The notes below the pieces were generated by a model, which was given only the letters and a program-made list of their open reading frames with translations, was not told the DNA's origin and did not search any database. Positions 1 through 11,263 of a stretch of 64,000 nucleotides of DNA are shown here, piece after piece. How positions within the stretch are numbered: position 1 is the stretch's first letter; every line of letters starts with the position of its first letter. Position numbers and translations under genes: made by a program. Source of the stretch: Selaginella moellendorffii (Eukaryota > Streptophyta > Lycopodiopsida > Selaginellales > Selaginellaceae); NCBI RefSeq assembly GCF_000143415.4, contig NW_003314315.1, positions 496,001-560,000 of the forward strand, read 5' to 3'.

Positions 1-52
1 AGCAAGAGCGGCCAGCGAGTTAGTCAACACTCAAGTCAACCCCCAGTCTTAC

Positions 53-901
53 CAGCATGAGGCACCGGATGGTAAGATCTGACATGTTGTCGAGCGAGAG
101 CAAGACGTCCAGGAAGCTCTCGCCGCCATGTCCTTGCTTGGCTATAGAGGATCGGTGCTCTTCAATGTGTGCTTGAAGCAAGCCATGGAAATTATCTGCT
201 AAGATCCTCAGCTTGGGCAGCGAGGGATCCATCCATTTTAGCGATGGGATGTAATCGCCGATGTGTAGGCTCCCGCCCAGCTCGTTCCCCTGGCGGATCA
301 AGTGGAGGAAATCTTTGGCATCGAAGGTCCGGCTCGTCCCAAACACGAGCGTTTGCATGATCTCCAAGGTGAGGACGGTGAGCTCCTGGGTCATGTTCAC
401 CGTTCTTCCCAGATTCTGGGAGAGCATCGCCAGGAACTTCTCCATCTCCACTTGCCTCACTGCCGCAAAGCTCCCCACGCGGCGCGCGGTGAAGAGCTCG
501 AGCGTGCAGATCTTGCGGAGCTCCCTCCATCTCGCGCCATAGCGCGCGAAGACGAGATCGTCTGGGAGGATCGCCTCGGCAAACGTGAGCGATGGCCGCG
601 AGGAGAAGGTCCTGTCGTGGGACTTGAGGATCTCTTGGGCGATCTTGGCTGAGGAGATGACGATCGTGGGGGTGTAGCCCAGGCGGAGGTAGAAGATCGG
701 GCCGAGCTTCTTGGCGAGATCGAAGAGGATGAGATGTGGCCCGCGGGAAGTGCTGGCCAGGAGTGGAATGTGGCCGAGGATTGGAAAGGCCCGGGGGCTT
801 GGAGGCATGACATGGGAGCTGCGTGATTTAGATCGATCATAGCAGAAGATCACCAAGAAGAAAGAAGCCAAGAAGGCGAAAAAAACTGTGATGTGCTCCA
901 T
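53..901 (-). CDS. Cytochrome P450, 5' exon (partial)
   Basis: N-terminal half of a membrane-anchored A-type plant P450 monooxygenase. The start at 901 is chosen because translation then begins with MEHITVFFAF, a single hydrophobic ER anchor, followed by a basic stretch and the proline hinge PPSPRAFPILGH. The helix C region is recognisable as ARYGARWRELRKI (the W/R pair that contacts haem propionates), and RTFSSRPSLTF matches the conserved B' segment. The exon stops in the region just before helix I: codons ...CLML are followed by a strong donor (GTAAGA) at 52-48, so the reading frame downstream of that is intron. Helix I, ExxR and the haem-cysteine loop lie outside the window. The CYP family and substrate cannot be assigned. 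Confidence 0.88.
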
Positions 902-1635
902 GGAAGTTTGGAAATGTAGTGTGTCCTTATAAACACTTAAAAAGGTGGAATTTTCTATGACGGAAACTTCTATAAGCTGGAAGCGAGAAACAACCCTTCT
1001 ACGTTTTGAAGTAAAACATAAACACCCTTTTCTGGTCTTATTTCGATCTAAAAAAATGCAAGGTTTCAAAATTGAAGGCCCATCTCGTGCGTCTTCTTCC
1101 TGCTACTCCTCCTCGTCTTCAATTCTTCGTGTAAATCGTAAATCGCATCATATTCCTCCTAGATTCTGGAAAGATGCTTTTAAACCTTTTTGGACTGAAA
1201 TAACGTAAAGAGCTAGACCTTGCTAAATTTTGAGGTCACTTTTATTGAAAGTACATGGTCAACACACTTCAGTTGACTCCCGGTTGTTCAGCATTAGAGA
1301 CTGATTTTGTTACGCATGATTTTGAATTTGTGCATTCTAATCCGGTACCTAATGGTCAGCTTCTGCAAGTTATGTGATTTAAAGCTGTGGGATAGAGGAC
1401 GTCCATCCGTAGTCAAATTTTATGACCTGATAGACAAGGTTTCCCTTTTGTTGTGAAGGACTTATGTTGTTGTTTTGGAGAGACCATTTACGTTCAATTG
1501 GGAGACCAATTTACCTATTGTACGAATTTCGTTAAAATCAAGTTCTAGCAAAGCCAAGTCTCAATAAAGGAAGAAGAAAGAAATGAAAGTTCCATCTCTC
1601 ATCCAATCCAACCTTCTTAACATGGAAGTCCACGA
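902..1635. other. Intergenic, no gene seen
   Basis: The P450 promoter side abuts the 3' end of the PPR gene. Only short open frames without recognisable content are present. No transposon ends or RNA gene were noticed. Confidence 0.5.
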
Positions 1636-4275
1636 TCACAGCTTGGCATGGCTTGCGAGCGCAACGCACAAAGACCATAGCCCGTTCCCTCGAATCGTTA
1701 CCGCCATCACCGTCAGCCACAGCAGCCGCCTTGCCAAACCTCCAGAAAGATCTCCATGAACGAATCCCCGAAACTCTTCGTCCATCTCTCGCAAAGCCTC
1801 CCTCGGCCGTTGATTAGCGCTGCCGTTTTGAGGCTCTTCGTCCGGATGGTCTTCACGAGTTTCTGTGAGTGAGGAGCAGTCGTCTAGTTCCTGTACCGCT
1901 TGATACCTTGAATCCCTGGCACTGCCGTTGGACGCCCGGTCCGGCACGCCTGGCGATTGTGCGTCTCCTGGACTGATGGAAAGAACTTCATCTCTGGAGT
2001 TGGCCTCTGAGAGCTGTTCCGGAGCTGCTGTAGCGTCGGAGAACTCGGTCACGGTTTCACTCAATCGTGAGTTCTCTTCTTTGCTAGCCTGTGAATCCCA
2101 TGAGTGAAGCAGTGCTTCGCCTGGACCATCCGGATGCTGGTCTTCCATGTCATCTGCTGCCTCTAAGCAAGCTGATTTGCCTTCTCGTTGTTTGCCTGTG
2201 TTGTCTATGATCGAAGCAGGCTCCATGTTCTCTCCCATTTCTTCACTTTCTTCTTCTTCGGCGTCTAAGTTCGCCTTCCCACGAACTGGTTCATCTGGTG
2301 CTGCGCTTTCAGTGCTCGCCGGTTGCAGATCAGCTTCTTCTGTGCTGGAACCTGGCTGCAAGCACGCATCTTTCTTTAGCTCACCAGCCTTTGCTTCTTG
2401 TTCTTCCGAACTCTCTGTGCTTGAAGCCGATTCCGAGAAGCTCTGGGCTCTCAAAAACTCCAGCATTCCAGTGTTATTCGGCTCCAGCTCCATGACAACC
2501 TCGGCAGCGCGACGAGCTCCTTCCACGTCTCCATGAGTCTTACACGCGCCAAAAAACGCCGTCCACATCGCAGCATCGGCCTGGAACGGCATGGTCTTGA
2601 TCATCTCTTCTGCCTCGCGCAGCCATCCCGCACGGCCTAGGAGATCCACCATGCAACCATAGTGCTGCAATGTTGGCCTGACCCCGAAATAGTCGTGCAT
2701 AGTCGCAAAGCTCTTGCATCCTTCCTCCACCAGTCCAGCATGAGCGCAAGACGATAGTACTCCCACAAGAGTGATGTTGTTCGGCTTCTCCCCAAGCTGC
2801 TTCATCCGGTAGAAAAGCTTGAGAGCCTCATCCCAGAGGCCGTGCTGTGCACAAGCTGTGATCATCGCGTTCCACGTACTGGCCTCCCTCACGAGCATCT
2901 TGTCAAACATCCTCCCGGCTTCCACCAGTTCTCCACACCTTCCATACATGGTTACGATCGAGTTCGCAACCACGGGATCACTGTCAAACCCACTCTCCAC
3001 GATCAAAGCGTGAACTGCTCTGCCTTCCTCAAGAGTAGAATAGTTGGCACAAGAGTTCATCACTGTCGCAAATGTCATCTCATTGGGCCTGATGCCTTGT
3101 AGCTGCATTGCTCTGAAGAGATGGAGGGCTTCGCTGCGACCGTTTTGTGCGTAAGTTGCCATCATCGCAGTCCAAAAAACGACGCTGGTATGTGAGCTCG
3201 AGAACTCGTCGAAGACAGCCTTGGCCTCTTCTACGCTACCGCATTTCCCGTACATGTTGATCAGACTAGTTCCCACCGAAACATCTTCGTAGAAACCACT
3301 GCGACGGACACAGCTGTGGATGAACCTTCCTTCGTCCAGCACCATCCCGCTAGCGCAAGCGTTGATGAGAGCAACGCAAGCAATGCAATCGGGCTTGAGT
3401 CCTTCCACGAGCATCCTTCTGAAGAGCTTCACGGCCTCTTTTCCCGTCCCATCCTGTCCATGACTCATGATCATCGTCGTCCACGACACCACATCCCGCT
3501 GCTTCATAGCCTCAAAAACGCTGCTCGCATCCTCAAGCGATCCACACGCAATGTACATCTTGAGCAAAGCGTTGGCCACTGCTACGTCTGACTCTAGTCC
3601 CTGCTCGACTATCCTTTTGTGGACGACCCTCCCATCAGGCAGCTTCTCCCGGCTCGAGCAAGCTCCAAGAAGCGTTAAAAACGTCACCTTGTTTGGCATC
3701 ACCCCTTCCACTCTCATCCGCTTGTACAGCTCAAGAGCAGCGTCGGACTGTCCCAGTCGCGCGTGAGCACCGATCATCTCCGTCCAAAGTATGACATCCC
3801 TGCGTTTCATGCTGAAGAACAGTCTCTTGGCGTCGGCCAGTCCAGAGGCTCCCCTACACCTGAGATACATCCGGATCAAACTATACCGCACGTACAAGTC
3901 CTTGTCCATGCCTCTTTTCTCGATGTGTGCGTGGACTCTCCTCCCTTCTTCCAGAGCCTTGAGCTCGCCACAGGCACGCAAGAGCTGTCCGTAGCTAGTG
4001 GCGCTCACCGTCTCAGCGAGCTCTAACTTGCTGACTGCCTCGGATAGCTTCCTCTTATCAAAGCTCTCCGGAGAGGTCGAGCTCGTCGAAGCAGACACTA
4101 CAGAGCATCGGCTGCTCTTCTTGCGGAGTGCCAAAAACTCGTTTCTCAGTGGAGTGCTCGAGATTTCCTTACAGCCCAGCTTCTTCCGAGACTGCCCTCT
4201 TGACGAAGAACTGCTGCCGGCAACGCTACATTTCCCCCACGTACCTGCGTTGTCCACCGCCATAGCCATGAGCAT
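1636..4275 (-). CDS. PLS-class PPR protein with acidic C-terminal tail
   Basis: Single-exon PPR gene of 879 codons, probably an organelle RNA-binding protein acting in RNA processing or editing. Residues 1 to about 70 are Ser/Arg-rich and look like a plastid or mitochondrial transit peptide. About a dozen PPR/PLS units follow, each with the usual pattern (VSWTTMI, LINMYGKCG, LKMYIACGSLEDA, VTFLTLLGACS). An E-like motif is present around residue 570-610 (AAMWTAFFGACKTHGDVEGA). No DYW deaminase follows. Instead there are roughly 250 residues rich in Ser, Glu, Asp and Ala, ending in a basic and hydrophobic stretch. The first in-frame ATG (4275) is used; two more ATGs follow within six codons. 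The family call is firm, the target RNA unknown, and the tail could hide an unrecognised intron. Confidence 0.88.
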   Translation of the reverse strand: MLMAMAVDNAGTWGKCSVAGSSSSSRGQSRKKLGCKEISSTPLRNEFLALRKKSSRCSVVSASTSSTSPESFDKRKLSEAVSKLELAETVSATSYGQLLRACGELKALEEGRRVHAHIEKRGMDKDLYVRYSLIRMYLRCRGASGLADAKRLFFSMKRRDVILWTEMIGAHARLGQSDAALELYKRMRVEGVMPNKVTFLTLLGACSSREKLPDGRVVHKRIVEQGLESDVAVANALLKMYIACGSLEDASSVFEAMKQRDVVSWTTMIMSHGQDGTGKEAVKLFRRMLVEGLKPDCIACVALINACASGMVLDEGRFIHSCVRRSGFYEDVSVGTSLINMYGKCGSVEEAKAVFDEFSSSHTSVVFWTAMMATYAQNGRSEALHLFRAMQLQGIRPNEMTFATVMNSCANYSTLEEGRAVHALIVESGFDSDPVVANSIVTMYGRCGELVEAGRMFDKMLVREASTWNAMITACAQHGLWDEALKLFYRMKQLGEKPNNITLVGVLSSCAHAGLVEEGCKSFATMHDYFGVRPTLQHYGCMVDLLGRAGWLREAEEMIKTMPFQADAAMWTAFFGACKTHGDVEGARRAAEVVMELEPNNTGMLEFLRAQSFSESASSTESSEEQEAKAGELKKDACLQPGSSTEEADLQPASTESAAPDEPVRGKANLDAEEEESEEMGENMEPASIIDNTGKQREGKSACLEAADDMEDQHPDGPGEALLHSWDSQASKEENSRLSETVTEFSDATAAPEQLSEANSRDEVLSISPGDAQSPGVPDRASNGSARDSRYQAVQELDDCSSLTETREDHPDEEPQNGSANQRPREALREMDEEFRGFVHGDLSGGLARRLLWLTVMAVTIRGNGLWSLCVALASHAKL

Positions 4276-4531
4276 CCTCTATCTACAAAACCCTACTAAG
4301 CTCCTCTAAAACCCCGAAGGCAACAGCATATGCCGTAACGGTCAACTGGTTGTCTTGGAGCCCAGTAAACAAAAATCACTGCACAGAGCATCAAACGTTA
4401 CTGCCCAAGATTTTTCACCGAAAGATTAAGTTACCTGGATTTCTTCAGTGTCAAAATCACTCTCGCTCCTACATTAAGTAGAATGGTTTAGTATTTGGAG
4501 AACAAGGACAAAACGACGAATTTAACTCACC

Positions 4532-5998
4532 TTAGAACACTTGTCTGATATTTATGTTTATCCGGGACTGTTGAATGTAGTCCAGAATTGCAACGTTTTC
4601 TTTGATCTCGCCCATTGCAAGAGCTGAGAAATCTGGCAGGTCGGACTCTTTGCAGCCTGTAAATATCCTTGGCACGCCTGCGTGTTAAGTCATAACATCG
4701 CGATGGTTTATCTCGAAACACCAAAGAGACTACATACCATGAAAGCAGCGTCTGGAAGGACCAGCCATGAGGACACAGTCTCCACTCCGCAAGAACATTG
4801 CCACGGGTGGATCGTCACGAGTTTCGCCTCCAAGCAAGAAGATTGCCTTACAACCCAGGCTATTGAAGCTCAAAGTGTCAGTGTTTTTCAAGAAAAAAGG
4901 AATAGAGAGAGAGCACCTGATGCTCACAATTGGTTTGCTCCAGTCCGCTTCCATATCGTCTATATGACCTCCCAACATATCATCTAGATCGAACTAAGTC
5001 AATATCTCGGATACGCAAAGAAAAGCATACCTGGACCAAAGAAATTAACAATAGCAGCCTCGGCACGAAACTGGTCACCATTCATCGCTGGTGATGCCAA
5101 CTTAGTTGCCAGTTCTGAAAGCGCCGGTGGAAAACTTCGATATGGAATGGAAATATCGTAAGCTCGCTGCAAGAACAGAAATAAGAAAGAAAGCTCGTAA
5201 GAAGCGCTCAAAGAAGATCCTGAAAAGCTCGACTCACTTTGGACCAGTCGAACTGGACTCCCAGAGTTGCCCACCGCAGCTTACGAAGAAGTGCTGTCGC
5301 AGAAACCACTCCTTCCTGTTTTCTCTCCTCTCCCGGATCTGCAAACTCCCACTTCCTTACAAACAAATCTCCGTTTTCCTCACGGCTACTTTCGAGCGTG
5401 CGAGGCCTGATCGAAGATTCATGCTCGTCATTCTTGTCCTCTCGGCAGGCACTGAGAGATCCCGAGCAGAGCTGAGCTGATATGTCCACAGGCCCGGTTG
5501 GAGAAAGCACTCCCTTTTTGGTGGCAGAAGACCACAAGCCAAACAAAGGACCATAGTGAGCACTGTGACTTGTCCGATTTGGAGGCTCGGGAAAAACCGT
5601 GAGTGCCTCGCGAATCCAGTGGAATTGCTGGTCGTGTGGCACAGCTCGAGGAATAAAGAAGAATCCTATAGAACATAGAACACAGAACATAGAGAAAGAA
5701 GTAATCCATAATCACGTACCTGTGTGGCCTTCCAGCGCATAAACAGGAAAATCCGAATGATCGAGTCGCGTAACGCCATCGCCATCGCGAATCCTCTCGA
5801 AGTCGATGACCTGAGAGAGATCCGTGACTGGGATCTCCATTCTGGATCGACAACTCGTAAAATCGAGCTGGAATTTCTTCGCTAGTCTTACCTGCTGTGC
5901 TTGTGCGTCGTGGATTGCTTGTAGAGCTTGTATTTCTTCTCGGCGCGCCGGAACGCCGTGCGCCCGCCATCGCCGGCTTGGGCATCCAGGTAGCCCAT
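4532..5998 (-). CDS. ALKBH1: ALKBH1-type 2-oxoglutarate/Fe(II) dioxygenase
   Basis: AlkB homologue that oxidatively demethylates nucleic acids (DNA and tRNA substrates are known for the family). Seven exons: 5998-5892, 5841-5720, 5665-5238, 5166-5031, 4983-4917, 4859-4738, 4677-4532, giving 375 aa with all phases consistent. Features in order: basic N-terminus (FRRAEKKYKLYKQ), the family segment PRAVPHDQQFHWIREAL, NRTSH, RWATLGVQFDWSK, AEAAIVNFFGP, the iron ligands in MLGGHIDDMEADW (HxD) and CFHGVPRIF (distal His), and the C-terminal arginines of RININIRQVF that bind 2-oxoglutarate. The catalytic set is complete, so an active enzyme is expected. The gene lies only 64 bp downstream of the coiled-coil gene on the same strand. 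A possible donor directly after the stop hints at a 3'-UTR intron. Confidence 0.93.
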
Positions 5999-6062
5999 TT
6001 CTTAGGGCTTTTGCTCGAAAAAGATTCGAGCGAATATGCTACATATGAAAACATGGGAGCTT

Positions 6063-7342
6063 TCATCCACTTTCTTGTTCGAGCAGGTTGTTTGCCTGAT
6101 TCAACTGTTGCTGGAGTATTTGGAGCTCGCGATTGAGGTGCAAGATTTTCGCATCTTTGTGCTCGAGCGCCGCGCGAATTCGCTGATCCAAAAGATCCAT
6201 CTCTTTCACCTGGAATCGCAAGCAAGCACTCTAAGCACGCAGCGAATCAATATCCCGGAAGAACTACTCGAACCTTTTGAGCTTTGTACTCCTGGAACTC
6301 GGAACTTAGCTGGAGCTTCTCTTCTTTGATCTTCGATCCTTCCTTCTCCATGGATGACTCTGGAAAATGTGAAAGCATCAGTTTCTCTACTTGGTTTGCT
6401 GAATCGTAGAAACTCACTCAAGGATTCTAGCTCGCACTCGTGTGACTCGGTGACGCTTTGGATTTTGATGTTCCATTGCTTCTCCTGGAAGAGTAAAGCT
6501 ATGAAGAAAACTGATCAACGTTTTAAAAGCTTCAGTGAGACCTGTTCACGGTACATGCGACGAAACTCGTCCTTGGCCGATCTCGATTCCAGCTCCAAAA
6601 GCATGATCCGCTCCCTCAGCTGGGAGTTCTCTTCCATTACTCGCTTGAGCTGTTCTTCGATAACTTTCTTGGCCACGCTTTTCTGAAAAGAAGATACAAG
6701 TTATTTTGTGAGCAAGAGAGAAGTTGATTCACCTCATCATTGTTTCGTTCCAAGCGAGAAATGGTGGAATCGTAGCTGGCTATAAGATCACGCTCACGCT
6801 GGAGCTGCTCCACCTCGAAATCTTTATATCTACTTCTTAGTTTCTCTTGCTCGTCCAAGAAATCCTGCGAGAAAGCTAAGACACACAAATTGAAAGCCGA
6901 AGAACACGAAGAACAACGGAAGGAAAATACCTGCTCAGCAGCAGATATACGCTCGCAGAATTGACATTCCATCCTTCGTACGTTCTCTTTAAGAAGGTAA
7001 AAGTTGTCCTCTCCTTTCTTGATCTTCTTCTCGCATTTCGCCCTGAAAACCTCAAGGTGCTTGGATCGCTCCAGCACCCGGCCCTGGAGCCTCAGAAACT
7101 CCTCCTGCCTCGCCTGCATTGCAAGTGGAAATCACGCCAAGCCACACACCAACAGAGAGGAGAGAATGCTCTCACACCTCCTCGAGAAGATCAAACTGGA
7201 GCTGCAGTAGCTGCATCGAGGCGCTGGGAGGCGCGGCCGCCGGCATTGGAAGAGCCAGGCGCGGCGAAGCTTTAGCTCTCACCTGGGATTTCAGCTCCTG
7301 GATGGAGCATTTGAGCTCCTGGTAGCGCTGCGCGTCCACCAT
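6063..7342 (-). CDS. Small coiled-coil protein of unknown family
   Basis: Eight exons: 7342-7283, 7210-7178, 7113-6931, 6864-6733, 6682-6542, 6484-6418, 6359-6274, 6209-6063, total 282 aa, all junctions in phase. The whole product is a charged heptad-rich helix with no membrane segment or signal: it begins MVDAQRYQELKCSIQELKSQ, contains a Cys pair (MECQFCERI) near the middle and ends NNLLEQESG. A structural or scaffold role is likely. A centrosomal or axonemal role is possible because the plant evidently makes flagella (see the radial-spoke gene), but nothing in the sequence proves it. No named family was recognised. The stop lies 64 bp before the ALKBH1 start, so the two genes probably share regulatory DNA or are read through together. 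Confidence 0.8.
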
Positions 7343-7600
7343 TAAGACAGTTACCCTAAAATTCCAACGGTTATACTTTTAAAGGAATTTGGTAAAATTT
7401 GACGAAGTAAATTACAATTTTTAAATGACTTTTTACATTTTTATTAATAAATATTTGATTACTTTAGTTCTCAATTCTCAAATATTTCTTAGTGATTCAA
7501 ATTATTACCAAAAAATTAAAATTAAAAACAAAATATACTACCGAAATTGACATATATATAATTTTACATGTCAAAAAAAAGAAAAAAAAAAAAACATAAC

Positions 7601-10113
7601 TCACTCCATCGATCTTCCTTGCTGGTTAGGATCGTATGCGTCGGCGGCGGGGTTGTGCCTTCCATACGTTGGTTTTATCATCTCTACATTGTGCTGCTCC
7701 ACGCTTGGGCTGTACTCCGGGAGCTTTGGACTCAAGAGCGTGTCGTTGGGGAGAGTGAAAACGTTTGGAACTTTTTCGATGTTTCTCATGTATCTGGCTG
7801 TTGATCTTACGTGCCTGGCGCCACCCTCGTTTTCGAGCTCGATTTCGGCAATTGGCGGCGGTGGCGGGCTTTCGCGGTGGTGGTGGTGGAAGGTCTCCTG
7901 ACCGTCGTTTGATCCCGCGTGTGAGCTTCCTTCTTTTGCTCGGTGTTTCGCAACTTTCTTCCAGTGGTGGAGGGATTCCACGACGTTGTCTTGGAAGATC
8001 GCCTTCTTGTAGTTAGATCCCATCTGGAAAACCGTAGAAAAGATTGAGGTTTTGTTTCTCTTCGTCTCCGTAAAGAGAGAGTACCTGAGTGACAAGAGCG
8101 TAGAGTGGCAAGGTGCTGTAGCTACAAAGAACTTGGACCAAGAATCTAGCAAAGTTACCGAGTATGAAAACAAAGTTCGTGAAACAACTCTAGAAACTTT
8201 ACCCCGTGATGACACGAATGTAAGCAAATGATTTCTTGCTCATAAAGCATGAATCCCATCCGAATTGCCACTGGAATCAATCACACCCAGAGCGTTGAAC
8301 AATATCTTGAGAAAAAAAACAGGACTTACCCAGATCCAGAAGAAAGTTGCGAGCTCGAAAGCATCTTGGAAGAGGATGAAGTGGATCAAATGCATCATCA
8401 ACTGTGGCCTTCTAAACCAAAAGAGTGAATCGCGCGGTCTCAGATGAACACCATCCAAAGGTCCCGAGAGTCCCGAGTTTTCGAGAGCGAGCTGGGCGAT
8501 AATTCGCTGGAGTTTAGCTCCGACAATCAACACCATCTGGATCAAGGAAAAAAAAATCAGTCTTTTAAGATTTACTGGAGCTTCCATCCATGGAGAGGAT
8601 CTTACCACTATTGGAAGAAACGACATCCAAAAGTATAAGTTGGATCCATCGACGTTGAAGAGCATGAAGAGAACAACGAAGACCCAGAACAAAGGACTGC
8701 ATCGTTCATCATGTAAACAACTTCAGTTTACGATCAAAAAGTGTCAGATGCTTACCTTATTCCCACGATTTCCTTGAACTCGTCCTCCATCGATCGAATC
8801 ATGTAGCTGTGAAAATCATATTTTGGTCCCGTGGCGTGTTTCTGCGAGGCAAGTCAGTGTGATTTAGTTTGAAGATCTTCCAAGAGTTTTACTAGGCTCT
8901 TTCAACTTACAGTGACGAATCCCAGCCTCAGCGCGAGGTAATCCGGGCGAGTAACAGACTGCCCGAACTGGCGGAAGAAACAAATCTGCGCAGTCACGCG
9001 AATAACTCAGATCTTGACGAAGTACTGGCAACTAGCTACGAAGGGTATAATATGCTCACCACCCAGATGATGACGGGATTGCGACTACCAGGTGTTGATG
9101 CGTGGTGCTGGACGAAAGTCGATTGCCTTTTCATTGTCAAGTTCCTGCAAAATTCTGGGTGGCACCAGAAGAACGAGAAGTTTGTAAGCCTTTGTGATCA
9201 CTCTCGGTCGGTCAAAACAAGAATTACCGGCCATGTTTTGCTGGTTGTCGACATGACTATGGGCTTCGTCTTCCCAGCGCCTCCAGCTATAAACCTGCTC
9301 GCGAGAATTCAAAGAGATTTAGAAGTTTCTGATGAGATCATGCAATTTCTCTGTCAAAGCGTTTTGGAACACCAACCTTGACAACTGCGAGAAGCATGGT
9401 GAGACACGAGTAGAAGACGTGTGTGCATCCCATCACGAAGAGAAAACGGTGCAGCTGCTCGAGGCCAAGAAACGAGATGAATGGCTCTTTTCCCTGTAGC
9501 AAGGAAGAACTAAGCACAAAAACCAACAAGAAAAAAATGTTCTTGGGATCGTACCTCTGCGCAGGAGTTCCCTGCGACAGCCAATGATCGTCGTGGCAAC
9601 CCGACTTGATCCATAAAGTACTCGGACAATTTCCTGTTGATAAGAAAGTGCTCGGGTTCAGTGGTTCCTGCAGCTTCTGCTGCGCTGCAAGGCATGAGAT
9701 GCCCATCGAAGAAGGTCGTCCTGACACAGACTTTGCTGATCGATTCCGCCGTGACAGTGATGAGCAGAGATATGAATCCCAGCAGCATAAGCTCTGGCAC
9801 AAATCCAAGTTTTTAGTGTCTCTTCAGAGGGAAAAATCCTTCTTTTACCTTCTTTCATCTTCTCTAGAGCCTCGTAAAGAGGCTTTCTCTTTGTCTTTGA
9901 CAGCCACTATGAAACGAACACAAAAGTAAATAAATCGGGGCTAGAGCTTATCCTGATAGAGCAGCGAAGAGAGAGAGAGAGACTTACATGGCCAAGGTAG
10001 TGAAGAGTTCTCTCGCCAATTAGCGAGACAACCACAAACATCGTGCAAATGACCGCCACAGCCCATGTCGGAGTTTGCTCTAGTGTTCTTCCCGCTGGAG
10101 CACCGCCTGCCAT
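7601..10113 (-). CDS. MLO-like seven-transmembrane protein
   Basis: Plant MLO family membrane protein; members influence powdery-mildew susceptibility, pollen-tube reception and root tropism, and several act as calcium channels. Thirteen exons from 10113-9988 to 8023-7601 (others 9906-9849, 9793-9555, 9493-9377, 9294-9228, 9154-9060, 8985-8911, 8841-8756, 8696-8606, 8536-8330, 8270-8203, 8145-8085) give 570 aa in phase. Conserved family blocks are all present: TPTWAVAVICTMFV in TM1, KPLYEALEKMKEELMLLGFI, HRFLFVMGCTHVFYS, FCRNLTMKRQSTFVQHH, ICFFRQFGQSVTRPDYLALR, FDAFELATFF-like helix, WQFGWDSCFM, LPLYALVTQMGSNYKKAIF. The cytosolic C-terminus has a basic amphipathic helix (ESLHHWKKVAKHR) matching the calmodulin-binding site, then a His/Pro-rich stretch. 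Its start faces the P4-ATPase gene across a 1.15 kb divergent region. Confidence 0.94.
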
Positions 10114-11263
10114 ATCTCTAGATCGATTTCTAGCTATCCAACCATACAATTAGGAGCGTCTTCTCCTAGTCCCGGCAAAGCTCAACGTTTCTTCCCGACA
10201 CTCGTGTTCTTCGCTGGTACTTCTTCACAATCCCAATTTCTAAAGTTGAAACTACTTATATCGAGGCCCCTTCGTCGGCGAATCCATGGACTCTGCTGAA
10301 GCGCGATGCGCGTATGATGCGAAGTCTATAGGGTCACTATTTCCCCCAAAAGAACGCGTAAGAAGGCAAAGACTCTATCTAACCTCTTTGCTGTGATCGC
10401 GAAAAGAGTGAAGCGCATTGAATGCACAAGAACTCTCTCTCACTGGTGTTAAGGTTTTGACGTAAAAATCGTAAAAAATGATTTTTAGTCCAGTCCAGTA
10501 AAGGGAGCTTCACTGCAAATGGGAGGAAAAGTTCCTCGCGATCTGGCTTTCTTCGTTTTTAATCTGTGGTCAGCGAAGAAAAGCGTAGTCAAGATTTCTC
10601 TTTCTACGTGATTGACGAATGATGTTCTATCGATCTTCAATTAGTTTCAATTAGCTTAGCCGAAAAAAAAAGTCCCAAAAAAATTAGAAAAATGGAGTTC
10701 TTTGGTTGCTTGTCAACTTATGTGGGATGCCAAGTCACGGGAAAAAAACAGAGCAGCCATCGTGGAGAATTTCATCTCCATATCCGTGGATTAAATTTTG
10801 TGTCTCAATCCATCCATCGTTTTCTTACAGAAATCCGCTTTACCGAAACGTCATCCCCCTTTTTTCTTTACTGGCGTTAAGTTCTAATTTTGATGCTTCT
10901 TTGCAAACCCTAGGCGTGGAGCGAGGAGGACGCCGATCTGGGGGCGCCATCGCGGCATCGCGCTGGGCAGCGCATTTTTCTTCCAGGTATGTCGCGGCGG
11001 ATTTCCGGCGGGGGGATCTGTAGCGCTAGAGATCTCTCCCGGAGCTACATTGGTGTGGAAATCAAGCAGGAGGGATTTCGTAGCTAGGAGCTGAGACGAT
11101 CCTTCCTCTGGCAGAGAGCTGGGGTTTTGGGGGATTTGATGGTCGCTGTAGGTGGAGATGAGTTGAGGAGGATGGCACAGAAGAGGTTGCGAGCTTGGTG
11201 CCACAGCTCCGTGTTTATAATTTTTTGGCCGCGAGGGAGACCGCAAAAGGGCTTCCAGGAAAG
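10114..11263. promoter_or_regulatory. Divergent intergenic region between MLO-like and P4-ATPase genes
   Basis: Both flanking genes start here and face away from each other, so this stretch must hold both promoters and 5' UTRs. No conserved coding sequence was seen. A GC-richer section around 10915-11200 probably is the ATPase 5' UTR. No specific element could be assigned with confidence. Confidence 0.5.

Noticed and set aside
5428-6225. 265-codon minus frame as one exon
   Set aside because: It runs through the end of the coiled-coil gene, introns and ALKBH1 exons in the wrong frame; the spliced models fit conserved families far better.
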